This document shows, in pieces, positions 53,685-62,661 of a DNA stretch of 64,000 nucleotides. Each line of letters begins with the position of its first letter. The stretch's first letter is position 1. Position numbers and translations under genes: made by a program. Under the pieces are notes generated by a model. The model worked only from the letters and a program-made list of their open reading frames with translations. It was not told the origin of the DNA and made no database searches. Origin of the DNA: JANQEA01 sp964466035 (lineage in GTDB: Bacteria; Bipolaricaulota; Bipolaricaulia; UBA7950; UBA9294); contig CAYXLR010000006.1 of assembly GCA_964466035.1 (NCBI GenBank), positions 53,883-117,882 on the forward strand, read 5' to 3'.

Positions 53685-54566
53685 ATGAACGAACCTGACG
53701 TTCCCAGAGGGATCCGTGAGGATGCAATTGCGAAGGGACGAAATTACGCTCTCTATTCGTTGCTCAAGTCCCCGCTGGCCGTTGCTTCAGTTCTCATGCT
53801 CCTACTTGTCGTCGTGTTGGCGGTCTTCGCTCCCCAGATCGCACCTTACGATCCCTATCGGATCATCATGAGTGAACGCCTGCAGCCCCCCTCGCTGAAG
53901 CACATCATGGGAACAGACAACGTCGGACGAGACGTCTTCTCCAGAATCGCGTACGGCGCACGTACGTCTCTCGCAATCGTAGCCGTCGTCGTGGGGACAG
54001 CAACTGTTTTCGGAACTCTCATGGGCGCCGTCTCGGGCTATCTGGGTCGACAGACCGACATGGTTGTTATGCGTATCGTTGACGTCTTCCTCGCAATTCC
54101 GCCTGTTCTACTTGCGATTGTCACAGTTGCCGCCCTGGGGATGACTCTCTACAACGTCATGCTAGGCCTTGGCCTGAGCTGGTGGACTTGGCACGCGCGG
54201 ATTGTGCGTGGGGAAGTTCTTCGTTTGAAAGAGACACGGATGGTGTTGGCACTCCGCGCAATGGGTGCATCGCCTGGGAGGATCCTATTCCGCCACATCA
54301 TCCCCAATTGTGCTGGTCCAATCCTGGTTCAGACAACGACGCAGGCGGGCCTTGTGGTGCTGGCGGCTGCGGGGCTTAGTTTCCTGGGATTGGGTCCACC
54401 TCCACCATCACCTGACTGGGGATACATGATCGCAAACGGGCGGAACTACCTTCCGGCGCAGTGGTGGATGAGCACGTTCCCGGGGATCGCGATCTTAGTC
54501 ATGTCAATGGGCTTCATGCTCCTCGGCGACTACCTGCGCGACTACCTGGCGAGGGAGGTGAAGTAG
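53685..54566 (+). CDS. ABC transporter permease, DppC type
   Basis: 293-aa permease. It has an N-terminal OppC-type segment and DPYRIIMSERLQPPSLKHIMGTDNVGRDVFSR, the usual DppC entry, then the EAA loop MGASPGRILFRHIIPN. The ATG at 53685 has GAAGGAGAG at good spacing; an ATG at 53652 (TGATG overlap with dppB) would add 11 residues. It forms the transmembrane pair with the DppB-like gene. Confidence 0.9.
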   Translation: MNEPDVPRGIREDAIAKGRNYALYSLLKSPLAVASVLMLLLVVVLAVFAPQIAPYDPYRIIMSERLQPPSLKHIMGTDNVGRDVFSRIAYGARTSLAIVAVVVGTATVFGTLMGAVSGYLGRQTDMVVMRIVDVFLAIPPVLLAIVTVAALGMTLYNVMLGLGLSWWTWHARIVRGEVLRLKETRMVLALRAMGASPGRILFRHIIPNCAGPILVQTTTQAGLVVLAAAGLSFLGLGPPPPSPDWGYMIANGRNYLPAQWWMSTFPGIAILVMSMGFMLLGDYLRDYLAREVK

Positions 54567-54586
54567 CCCGGGCGGGCGCGAAGACC

Positions 54587-55567
54587 ATGGCAACGAAGAG
54601 GGTTCTCATCGCAACGGAGCTGACGAAAGCGCAGAAGGGGCTCGTTCGTGAGCGGCTGTCCGAGCTCGCCGAGGTTCTGTTCCTCGACGAGATGCCGGCC
54701 GGGGCACTCGAAAAGGAGGCCGGTTCGATCCATGTCGTCCTCCGGTACGGGGGATACAAGCCGTTTGACGACGAGACGTTCGCTAAGATGGAAAGACTCG
54801 ATCTCGTCCAGCTCCTCTGTGCCGGAACGGACCCCATCCGCCGCACGAAGACGATCCCGCAGACCGTCGAAGCACACGGAGCCGTCGGTGCGAACTCGGC
54901 CGCCGTCGCCGAGCACGCCTTCGCCCTGATGCTTGCCGCCGCGAAACGACTGCACGAGCGAGACGCGGAGATGAGAGACGGTATCTTCGATCAGAGAAAG
55001 CCGACCGTCTGTCTCGCCGAGAGCACGGTCGGCATCGTCGGCCTGGGGAGCATCGGGACCGAGTTCGCACGAAGGGCGTCGGCCTTCGGGATGCGAATTC
55101 TCGGGATCAATCGCCGGAAGGTGTCCGCCATCCCGATCGACTTCGTCGGGACCCTCGATGATCTCGACTTCGTCCTCGCCGAGTCGGACTTCGTCGTCCT
55201 CGTCCTTCCGCTGACCGAGGAGACCCGCGGCGTGATTGCAGTGGACGAGCTTCGGCGGATGAAGGAAGACGGATGCCTGGTCAACGTCGGGCGAGGCAGT
55301 CTCATCGTGCAGGACGACCTGTTCGAGCATCTACGGACGCACCCTCGGTTCACCGCGTGCCTCGACGTCTGGTGGGACTACCCGTCCCTGAACGAGGAGA
55401 TCTGGTACTTCGAGGATCGCCCGTACGAGAAGCCCTTCCACGAGCTCGACAACGTGTTGATGACACCCCATTGCGCCGCCCTCTCCGGCGACTACAGGGC
55501 GCGGATGCTCCGAACGGCCCTCGACGGGATCGTCACGCACCTGCGGAGAGAGAGGAAGGGGGAATGA
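54587..55567 (+). CDS. D-isomer specific 2-hydroxyacid dehydrogenase family protein (paralogue 2)
   Basis: 326 aa, similar along its whole length to the product at 43815. Rossmann loop GIVGLGSIGTEFARRA, Arg in NVGRGSLIV, His in MTPHCAALSG. It has DVWWDYP instead of DVF-x-x-EP, so the canonical catalytic Glu is missing here too. It is unusual in lying between the permease and ATPase genes of one ABC importer (20 bp after dppC, ATGA overlap with oppF), so its substrate is probably the imported compound or its first product. Confidence 0.84.
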   Translation: MATKRVLIATELTKAQKGLVRERLSELAEVLFLDEMPAGALEKEAGSIHVVLRYGGYKPFDDETFAKMERLDLVQLLCAGTDPIRRTKTIPQTVEAHGAVGANSAAVAEHAFALMLAAAKRLHERDAEMRDGIFDQRKPTVCLAESTVGIVGLGSIGTEFARRASAFGMRILGINRRKVSAIPIDFVGTLDDLDFVLAESDFVVLVLPLTEETRGVIAVDELRRMKEDGCLVNVGRGSLIVQDDLFEHLRTHPRFTACLDVWWDYPSLNEEIWYFEDRPYEKPFHELDNVLMTPHCAALSGDYRARMLRTALDGIVTHLRRERKGE

Positions 55568-56598
55568 ACGCCGGCGGCACATCTCCTACGCGCACTCCAA
55601 GCGGCGCGGCGTCCTCCAACGGGCGCGCGTTCCTCTCCGTCTCCGCGTTGACCAAGTACTTCCCGATCCGGAAGGGGCTGTTCGGGAGGAAGATCGGCGA
55701 CGTCAAGGCGGTGCGCGACGTGTCGTTCGAGCTCGAGCGTGGAAGGACGCTGTCGCTGATGGGCGAGAGCGGCTGCGGGAAGACAACGTGCGGCCTGACG
55801 ATCCTCCGCTTGACCGAACCGACCACGGGGACCGTCCGCATCGGGGACTACGACGTAACCTCGCTCCGACGTGAGCAGATGAAGGCGTTCCGCCAGGACG
55901 CACAGATGATCTTCCAGGATCCCCAAGAGCCGCTTGACCCACGAATGAACGTCCGGTCGGCGATCCTCGAGCCGATGAGGATCCATGACCGCCTGCGCGA
56001 GGGAACCAAGCGTCTCGCGGAAATCGCCGATCGCGTCGGCTTCCCCAAGAAATACCTCCGCCGGTATCCCCGCGAGCTCTCCGGTGGCCTCCAACAGCGA
56101 GTCTGCCTCTCCCGTGCGCTCATTCTTCAGCCGAGCTTCCTCGTCCTCGATGAGCCAACTTCTGCGCTCGACGTCTCGGTTCAAGAGCGTGTCCTCAACT
56201 TGCTTCTCGAACTACAGGCTGGGCTCGAACTCACCTACCTCTTCATCTCACACGACGCCGCCGTCGTCCGCTACCTCTCCAATTGGGTCGCAGTGATGTA
56301 CCTCGGCCAAGTCGTCGAGATCGGACGAACTGACCAGGTCTTCTCTCGACCAACTCATCCCTACACGCAGGCGCTCAGCAACGCAGTTCTCACGCCGCAG
56401 AGCCGGATCCGCACCTGTAAAGTCGTCCTTCACGGCTCTCCTCCGAGCCCGGTCTACCTCCCTGAGGGCTGTGCGTTCGCTCCACGTTGCGCTCAGAAAA
56501 GAGATGCCTGCGGTCGCGAACCGCCGGAGATGACCGAGGTCGAGAACGGCCACTTCGTCCGCTGCCACCGATGTCCCGCGGAGGTGACCCCTACGTGA
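55564..56598 (+). CDS. ABC transporter ATP-binding protein, OppF/DppF type
   Basis: 344-aa ATPase. Walker A GESGCGKTT (about residues 64-72), signature LSGGLQQR, Walker B FLVLDEPTSALD, and the oligopeptide-transporter C-terminal extension with Cys motif CAFAPRCAQKRDAC near residue 300. It follows the dehydrogenase gene by ATGA overlap and overlaps the OppD gene (GTGA). Confidence 0.93.
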   Translation: MNAGGTSPTRTPSGAASSNGRAFLSVSALTKYFPIRKGLFGRKIGDVKAVRDVSFELERGRTLSLMGESGCGKTTCGLTILRLTEPTTGTVRIGDYDVTSLRREQMKAFRQDAQMIFQDPQEPLDPRMNVRSAILEPMRIHDRLREGTKRLAEIADRVGFPKKYLRRYPRELSGGLQQRVCLSRALILQPSFLVLDEPTSALDVSVQERVLNLLLELQAGLELTYLFISHDAAVVRYLSNWVAVMYLGQVVEIGRTDQVFSRPTHPYTQALSNAVLTPQSRIRTCKVVLHGSPPSPVYLPEGCAFAPRCAQKRDACGREPPEMTEVENGHFVRCHRCPAEVTPT

Positions 56599-57644
56599 GC
56601 GAACGCCGAAGGCGGAAGGACAATCTCCACGGGACGCCCGGCGAGCACCTCCTCGAAGTGACGGGGCTGTCGACCGAGTTCGTCGTTTACGAGGGCGTCG
56701 TCCGTGCTGTTGACGACGTCTCGTTCTACGTCCGGAGCGGTGAAGTCGTAGGGATGGTCGGGGAGACGGGATGCGGGAAGTCCGTCACCGTCAACTCGGT
56801 GATGCGCCTGATTCTCCCGCCGGGGCGAATCGTCAGCGGGGAGGTCCGCCTTGGCGGCCGAGACCTGATGCAACTGAGCGAGGCCGAGATGCGCTCCGTG
56901 CGTGGCCGCGAGATCTCCATGATCTTTCAAAAGCCGATGTCCTCGCTCAATCCGGTGTTCACGCTAGAATCGCAGCTCACCGACGTCATCCGCCTTCATC
57001 GCTCCATCTCCGGAGAAGAGGCCCGCCGGATCGCGATCGACAGCCTGAAGGCGGTCGCGCTCGGGAGCCCCGAGGAACTCCTGGCAAGATACCCGTTCGA
57101 GCTCTCCGGCGGGCAGCAGCAGCGCGCGATGATCGCGATGGCCCTCAGCTGCGGCTCGCGCCTCCTGATCGCCGATGAACCGACAACTGCGCTCGACGTG
57201 TCCGTGCAGCTCCAGATCCTGAAGCTGATCCGACAGATCATGGACGACACGAACATGTCGACACTCATCATCTCGCACGACATGGGCGTGATCGGCTGCA
57301 TCTGCGACCGGATCTACGTGATGTACGCGAGCCAGATCGTCGAACACGGACCGACCGAGGCGATCATCGAGCACCCGGGCCACCCTTATGTGATCGGCCT
57401 GATCGGATCGATCCCGGCGTTCGTCAAGAGCGAGGCGCGGCTGGAGCACATCCCGGGCGAGGTTCCCAATCCGCTCGACCCGCCGTCGGGATGCCGGTTC
57501 CATCCTCGATGCAAGCACGCGATCGCCGCTTGCCGAACGACGAGGCCAGACCTTCGCGACGTCGGCCCGGAACACGCCGCCGCCTGCCTGAGAACCGACG
57601 AGATCCCCCGAACAGACGAGAGCGAAAGGAAGCTTCCATGCTGA
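56595..57644 (+). CDS. ABC transporter ATP-binding protein, OppD/DppD type
   Basis: 349-aa ATPase from the GTG at 56595. Walker A GETGCGKSV, signature LSGGQQQR, Walker B LLIADEPTTALDV, and a C-terminal oligopeptide-type Cys motif CRFHPRCKHAIAAC. It completes the importer: one binding protein, two permeases, two ATPases. It overlaps the M24 gene by 7 bp. Confidence 0.93.
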   Translation: MSERRRRKDNLHGTPGEHLLEVTGLSTEFVVYEGVVRAVDDVSFYVRSGEVVGMVGETGCGKSVTVNSVMRLILPPGRIVSGEVRLGGRDLMQLSEAEMRSVRGREISMIFQKPMSSLNPVFTLESQLTDVIRLHRSISGEEARRIAIDSLKAVALGSPEELLARYPFELSGGQQQRAMIAMALSCGSRLLIADEPTTALDVSVQLQILKLIRQIMDDTNMSTLIISHDMGVIGCICDRIYVMYASQIVEHGPTEAIIEHPGHPYVIGLIGSIPAFVKSEARLEHIPGEVPNPLDPPSGCRFHPRCKHAIAACRTTRPDLRDVGPEHAAACLRTDEIPRTDESERKLPC

Positions 57645-58909
57645 TCCGAGAACCGAACCGGAAATCGTATCCTACCCCACCGTACGCGGACTTCCCGCAA
57701 GATGAATACGGAGGACGTCTCAAGCGGACGCACCGTCTGATGAAAGACGCGGGCATCGACGCACTCGTCCTCTGGGACAAGTCGAACATCCGTTACTACA
57801 CGGGGTTTCACTCGATCCATTGGAACGCGTTGAGCATCCAGCCGGCCGTCCTCATCCTTCCCGCCGATGCAGAGCCGCTCCTGATCGTCCCCGAATTCTT
57901 CCGCGGTGTCGCCGAGGGGCTCACCCATCTCGCTGACATCCGCGGCCAAGCGGATCCCCACTGCACCGAGAAGATCCGCGAGCTTCCCGACGACGTCGCC
58001 AGCACGGTCGAGGATCTCGGGCTCAGGAAGGGGCGAATCGGTATCGAGGCCGGGCGGCTCGGCGGGATGACGATCCCCCGACCGATCAACGACATCGACC
58101 GGTTCCGAGCGGGCCTTCCCGCCGCGTCCTTCATTGAGGCGACCGACCTCATCTGGGCAGCGCGGATGATCAAGAGCGAAGCCGAAGTCGAAGCGATCAG
58201 CCAAGCGACCGAGGCGGTCGTAAAGGCGCTCGAGACCCTCGTCTCGTCGTTCCGCCTCGGAATGACCGAGCGGGAGGTCGGAATCCTGCTCGAGCAGGTC
58301 CTCGTCGAGCACGCACACGAGATCGACATGCTGAACGTACGTTGCGCCGAGAAGCGTTACCCGATGCCGGATACGCCCCCATTCTACGAGAACGTGGCGA
58401 TCGAGACGGGAGACCGTATGGTGATCGAACCGCTCCCGACGGTGAAGGGCTACTGCGGAAGCTGCTGTCGCACGTTCCAGGTTGGGCCGCTCCCGCCCGA
58501 AGCGGAGCGATCGGTCCGGATCATCGAGCGTTCGCAGACCGCGGCGATCGACACGATCGCCCCCGGCGTCAGCACCGCAGAGCTGATCCGCGCCGTCGAA
58601 AAAGTCTTCAAGGAGGAAGGCTCGCCGATCGAAATCGAGATGATCGGCCACGGAATGGGGCTGACGGGACACGAGCCGCCCATGCTGACGGCACGTGAGC
58701 CGACGGTGCTCGAAGAGGGGATGGTCCTCGCCGTCGAGATCTGGAAATACGACGTGGCGGGATTCGCCTATGGCGATTCCGTGCAGAGCACAAAGAACCT
58801 CGGCCCGTTCGGTAACGAGGATCTCGTCGTCGTGACGAAGAACGGGTACAAGCGGCTTCCCGCCTTTCGCAAGGACATCCTGTCGCTTCCGCATGCGACC
58901 GATCGGTAG
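57638..58909 (+). CDS. M24-fold (pita-bread) hydrolase-like protein lacking canonical metal ligands
   Basis: 423 aa, with an N-terminal creatinase domain (ALVLWDKSNIRYYTGFH) and a C-terminal M24 domain. Canonical M24 aminopeptidases have two Asp in the VLID-x-G and SD-x-TRT motifs. Here these read VIEPLP and GSCCRT, so both Asp are missing. HGMGLTGHEPP and the final Glu (NEDLVVVT) are kept. That pattern fits metal-free M24 relatives such as creatinase or ectoine hydrolase more than Xaa-Pro peptidase. The product may open a C-N bond in the imported compound. Overlaps the transporter gene. Confidence 0.82.
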   Translation: MLIREPNRKSYPTPPYADFPQDEYGGRLKRTHRLMKDAGIDALVLWDKSNIRYYTGFHSIHWNALSIQPAVLILPADAEPLLIVPEFFRGVAEGLTHLADIRGQADPHCTEKIRELPDDVASTVEDLGLRKGRIGIEAGRLGGMTIPRPINDIDRFRAGLPAASFIEATDLIWAARMIKSEAEVEAISQATEAVVKALETLVSSFRLGMTEREVGILLEQVLVEHAHEIDMLNVRCAEKRYPMPDTPPFYENVAIETGDRMVIEPLPTVKGYCGSCCRTFQVGPLPPEAERSVRIIERSQTAAIDTIAPGVSTAELIRAVEKVFKEEGSPIEIEMIGHGMGLTGHEPPMLTAREPTVLEEGMVLAVEIWKYDVAGFAYGDSVQSTKNLGPFGNEDLVVVTKNGYKRLPAFRKDILSLPHATDR

Positions 58910-58928
58910 TCGGAGGAAGGGGAACCGG

Positions 58929-59873
58929 ATGAGACATTCGTGGAAGGTCGTCGTGACTGACGCCGAGACGACAACACTCCCGATCGAAACAAGGGAGGTC
59001 GAGAAGATCGGCGGACGCCTCTTGGTTGGAGCCTGCAAGACGGAAGACGAAGTCATCGAGCTCGCGAGGGACGCCGACGCAATCCTGTATGACTACGCTC
59101 CAATGACCAACCGTGTCATCTCCGAACTCGGCCGCTGCCGTGTGATCGTCCGCTACGGGGTCGGCCTCGATCGGATCGATCTCGAAGCGGCGGAGGCAAA
59201 AGGAATCGAGGTTCGCTATCTCCCGGGCTGGTCCGCGGAGGAAGTCTCCGATCATGCGATCGCGTTCATCCTCGCACTGGCGCGCAGACTCCTTCCACTC
59301 GACCGGTGGGTGCGGAACGGCAACTGGGGATACGCGGGAGAGTTGCACACCGTGCGCGTCGTGGGCAAGCGGCTCGGCTTGATCGGTTTCGGGGCCATCG
59401 CGCGCTGCGTCGCCGTGAAGGCGCAGGGGCTCGGAATGCACGTCATGGCGCACGACCCGTTCGTTAAACACACGGTTTTAGCGGAGGCGGGGGTGCAAGC
59501 CGCCTCCCTCGAGGACCTCCTGACAAGTGCCGACTTCGTCTCGCTTCACGTGCCGTTGAACGAAACAACGAAAGGTCTCCTCGGTCCGGCTGAATTCGTT
59601 CGGATGAAGCAGGGCGCCTTCCTGATCAACACTTCGCGCGGTGGGGTCGCCGACGAACCGTCGCTTGTCGCGGCCCTACAGTCGGGACAGCTTGCCGGTG
59701 CGGGACTGGACGTCTTCACCGACGAGCCCCCTAGACCGGGAAACCCCCTGTTCGGAATCGACTCCACCATCCTCACGCCGCACATGGCTTGCTACTCGGA
59801 GGTGTCGATAGACGAAATGCACCAGACCGCGATTGGACACGTCGTGGATGTACTGACAAAGGGGAGCGAATGA
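58929..59873 (+). CDS. D-3-phosphoglycerate dehydrogenase-like 2-hydroxyacid dehydrogenase
   Basis: 314 aa. RYGVGLDRIDLEAAEAKG, Rossmann loop LGLIGFGAIARCVA, Arg in INTSRGGVAD, catalytic Glu in DVFTDEPP and His in LTPHMACYS, so unlike the two other paralogues it has the full Arg-Glu-His set. No C-terminal ACT domain, so it is not a regulated SerA. GGAGGAAGGGG lies upstream of the ATG. It overlaps the SDR gene (ATGA). Probably works on a hydroxyacid of the island. Confidence 0.88.
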   Translation: MRHSWKVVVTDAETTTLPIETREVEKIGGRLLVGACKTEDEVIELARDADAILYDYAPMTNRVISELGRCRVIVRYGVGLDRIDLEAAEAKGIEVRYLPGWSAEEVSDHAIAFILALARRLLPLDRWVRNGNWGYAGELHTVRVVGKRLGLIGFGAIARCVAVKAQGLGMHVMAHDPFVKHTVLAEAGVQAASLEDLLTSADFVSLHVPLNETTKGLLGPAEFVRMKQGAFLINTSRGGVADEPSLVAALQSGQLAGAGLDVFTDEPPRPGNPLFGIDSTILTPHMACYSEVSIDEMHQTAIGHVVDVLTKGSE

Positions 59874-60649
59874 TCGATCTGAGCGGACAGAGGGGCGTGG
59901 TGACGGGAGGAGGAGCGGGAATCGGCAAGACGATCGCCCGCGTCCTCGCCGAACACGGCGCCGCGCTGGCGATCGTCGACCTCGATCTCGAACTCGCCGA
60001 GAAGACGGCAGACGAGGTCCGCGAATGCGGAATTGCGGCAATCGCTATTCATGGCGACGTATCGGATCACAAGCAGATGGAAGAGGCCTTCAGTCGAATC
60101 GAGAAGGAGCTGGGCGCAATCGACTTCCTGGTAAACAACGCGGGGGTTTCCTCAACCGGGTTCGCCGTCGATCTCACAGAGGAAGAGTGGGATCAGCACT
60201 TCGCAGTCAACACCAAAGGAACGTTCATCTGCTCCAGAATCTGCGCTCGTCAGATGATCGAGCGAAAGCGAGGACGGATCGTCAACATCGCCTCCCGACT
60301 CGGACTCGTAGGCGGAGAGATGTATTCGCACTACAGCGCCTCGAAGTTCGCCGTCGTCGGCTTCACCCAGTCGCTGGCCCTTGAGCTCGCGCCATACGGA
60401 ATCACAGTCAATGCGGTCGCACCTGGCAAGGTGGACACGCCAATGCTGCGAAGAGAATGGAATTGGGAGGCCGAATTGCTCGGACGTGATGCTGCAGAAA
60501 TCGAGCGTGAGATCACCGACTCGATTCCACTGCGTAGGCTTGCGACCCCAGAGGAGGTCGGACGAGCTGTCGTCTTCTTCCTGTCGGAGTACGCGTGCTA
60601 CACGACCGGACACACGCTGAACGTTACCGGCGGTCTACGGATGGACTAG
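59870..60649 (+). CDS. Short-chain dehydrogenase/reductase
   Basis: 259-aa classical SDR. Cofactor loop TGGGAGIGKTIA, NNAG motif, Ser in NIASRLG and YSASK catalytic pair. Asp at the end of the second strand (IVDLDLE) favours NAD(H). It has the usual tail TTGHTLNVTGG. Cotranslated with the upstream dehydrogenase. Substrate unknown. Confidence 0.9.
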   Translation: MIDLSGQRGVVTGGGAGIGKTIARVLAEHGAALAIVDLDLELAEKTADEVRECGIAAIAIHGDVSDHKQMEEAFSRIEKELGAIDFLVNNAGVSSTGFAVDLTEEEWDQHFAVNTKGTFICSRICARQMIERKRGRIVNIASRLGLVGGEMYSHYSASKFAVVGFTQSLALELAPYGITVNAVAPGKVDTPMLRREWNWEAELLGRDAAEIEREITDSIPLRRLATPEEVGRAVVFFLSEYACYTTGHTLNVTGGLRMD

Positions 60650-60688
60650 GTGGCACGATGGAAGCGAAAAAGGAGGGGACGTAACAAA

Positions 60689-61597
60689 ATGACTGACCTA
60701 ACGAAGTATCACGGGGTGTTTGTGCCCGTGGTGACCATCTACAAGGACGACGGCTCGATCTGCGCCGACCGCACCAGTCGCTTCATCGACTACCTGATCT
60801 CGGATTGCGGGGTTCACGGGATCTTCTGTCCTGGGAGCACTGGCGACTACACCCTCATCTCCCTGGATGAGCGTCGCGATCTGATTCGGCTCGCCGTACA
60901 GACCGCGGCAGGCCGCGTCCCGGTCCTCGCGGGGAGCGGACACAACGCAACGCACATCGCTCTAGAGCTAAGCCAGTACGCTGCTTCCGTCGGCGCGGAC
61001 GGCGTGTTGGTGTCGCTCCCCCACTACCCGCGTCCCACTCAGGCAGGCCTATACGAGCATTTCAGCACGCTGGGCGAGGCCCTCCCGATTCCGGTCATGG
61101 TATACAGCTATCCGGCGGGCATGGGGATTGACATCGATGTCGACACCGTCTGCCGCTTGGCGAAGGACGGCGCCATCGCTGGCATCAAAGACTCGATCGA
61201 CGACATGGACCATACGGTGAACATCATCCGAGAAATCGGCGATCGGATCGCCGTCTTCACAGGGATGGACGCCAAGTTCCTCCCCGTTCTCGTGATGGGA
61301 GGAATCGGCCTCATCGGAACAGCAGCGAACGTAGCGCCGAAGCACTTCGTCGGTATATGGGATGCGTTCCAGCAAGGCGATCTCGCAACAGCACGCAGAC
61401 TCCAGTCGGATGTGATGCCCCTCTGCGCACTTGTCGCGTACGAGCAGGCCGCAACCAAGGCCTTCCTCCAGTCCATGGGGTTCCCGGTGGGAGTGCACCG
61501 CCTCCCGATTACTCCGGCAACGAACGAGACGAAGAAGAAGATCGAAGGCGTGATCGAAGCACTTGGGCTGCAGGGAGCCCTGGCCGGGCTGATGTAG
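60689..61597 (+). CDS. DapA/NanA family aldolase (dihydrodipicolinate synthase-like)
   Basis: 302-aa TIM-barrel lyase. Schiff-base Lys in GIKDSIDD (about residue 166), Tyr in MVYSYPAG (about 138), and GSTGD where GxxGE is usual. In a catabolic island it is more likely a 2-keto-3-deoxy-acid or 4-hydroxy-2-oxo-acid aldolase than the lysine enzyme. AGGAGGGG precedes the ATG at 60689; a GTG at 60650 is a less likely start. Confidence 0.87.
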   Translation: MTDLTKYHGVFVPVVTIYKDDGSICADRTSRFIDYLISDCGVHGIFCPGSTGDYTLISLDERRDLIRLAVQTAAGRVPVLAGSGHNATHIALELSQYAASVGADGVLVSLPHYPRPTQAGLYEHFSTLGEALPIPVMVYSYPAGMGIDIDVDTVCRLAKDGAIAGIKDSIDDMDHTVNIIREIGDRIAVFTGMDAKFLPVLVMGGIGLIGTAANVAPKHFVGIWDAFQQGDLATARRLQSDVMPLCALVAYEQAATKAFLQSMGFPVGVHRLPITPATNETKKKIEGVIEALGLQGALAGLM

Positions 61598-61625
61598 GTC
61601 AGTATCCGTCGAAAGGACAACACCC

Positions 61626-62003
61626 GTGAGCACAGCCGAGCAGGTTATGGAGACCGATCGGGCCCGCGTCAGGGCGATGGTCACTGGAAACGAGACAGCG
61701 CTTGAACGCTACTTCACCGAGGATCTTACATACGCGCACACGAACGGAGTCCTGGACTCGAAGGCCACCCTAATCGACAAGATTCGAACGGGGGTCTACA
61801 AGTACGCGTCAATCGAAGTCGATGACGCACGCGTCAAGGAACTTCCGGGCGACGCTGCCATTGTCACAGGGACCGCTGGACTCGGCGTACGGACGGACGC
61901 AGGCAATCTCCTGAGAATCCCGATTCGATTCATCAGCGTCTACGTCCGCGACGAGGATGCATGGAAGATGACCGCGTGGCAGTCCACGCGGCTCCCAACC
62001 TAG
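61626..62003 (+). CDS. NTF2-like (SnoaL/DUF4440) small protein
   Basis: 125-aa alpha+beta cone fold: VRAMVTGNETALERYFTEDLTYAHTNG is the helical front with the DUF4440 pattern, ending VYVRDEDAWKMTAWQSTRL. GTG start after CGAAAGGACA. Cytosolic; could be a lyase, isomerase or binding protein. It is last in the catabolic operon and convergent with the regulator gene. Confidence 0.8.
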   Translation: MSTAEQVMETDRARVRAMVTGNETALERYFTEDLTYAHTNGVLDSKATLIDKIRTGVYKYASIEVDDARVKELPGDAAIVTGTAGLGVRTDAGNLLRIPIRFISVYVRDEDAWKMTAWQSTRLPT

Positions 62004-62034
62004 AATCTGGCGGGTCACAGAGTTCGTAAACCAG

Positions 62035-62655
62035 CTACCCTCCGGGCTCGCTCCTGTTGTCGTTCGCCGGTAGCCCATCCCGAAACTGGAAGTACTGAAG
62101 CGTGCCCACCCAGAGGACCTTCACAGGCTTGTCGCCTTCCACAGCGTAACCATGAGGTGTCATCGAACCGAAGTGATAGCTGTCTCCTCGCCCAAGCACG
62201 TACGTTGTGTCGCCGATCTCCAGCCGGAGACACCCCTCCAGAACATAGCCGAACTCCTCTCCCTTGTGCGGTACCGGTGGGTAGTAGTAGCCAGGGGAGA
62301 TCTCGCCAATGAGGATCTCGAACTTACGTCCCGGGAAGTCACGGCTGAGGAACCGGTACTTGATCGCAGCGTCGGAGATGATGATCGCCGTCTGATCCTG
62401 GGCTTTCATGACCGCCGTCGTCCGGTCACTCGATAGAGAATCGCCGACGAGCGCGTCGACCTGCGCGAAGAAGTCAGCCAGCTTTACGTCGAGTGCTTCG
62501 CAGATAGTGTAGAGAGAGGCGATCGAGATTGAGCAGAGTCCCCGTTCGACTTGCGAGATGAAGCTCGTCGAGAGCGTGCACCGATTGGCGAGCTCTTTGA
62601 GGGTCCAGTCGCGTTCCTGCCGTAATTCCCGGATGTGCTGCCCCACTGCATCCAT
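62035..62655 (-). CDS. XRE-cupin family transcriptional regulator
   Basis: 206 aa. The N-terminal helix-turn-helix (about residues 3-58) has LKELANRCTLSTSFISQVERG; the C-terminal cupin domain has PHKGEEFGYVLEGCLRLEIGD and SYHFGSMTPHGY, which binds small ligands in the PuuR/MqsA-type family. It lies convergent to the catabolic operon and is its likely regulator. ATG 62655 is chosen because the promoter puts transcription start right there; the open extension upstream is not HTH-like. Confidence 0.88.
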   Translation of the reverse strand: MDAVGQHIRELRQERDWTLKELANRCTLSTSFISQVERGLCSISIASLYTICEALDVKLADFFAQVDALVGDSLSSDRTTAVMKAQDQTAIIISDAAIKYRFLSRDFPGRKFEILIGEISPGYYYPPVPHKGEEFGYVLEGCLRLEIGDTTYVLGRGDSYHFGSMTPHGYAVEGDKPVKVLWVGTLQYFQFRDGLPANDNRSEPGG

Positions 62656-62661
62656 GCGTTC

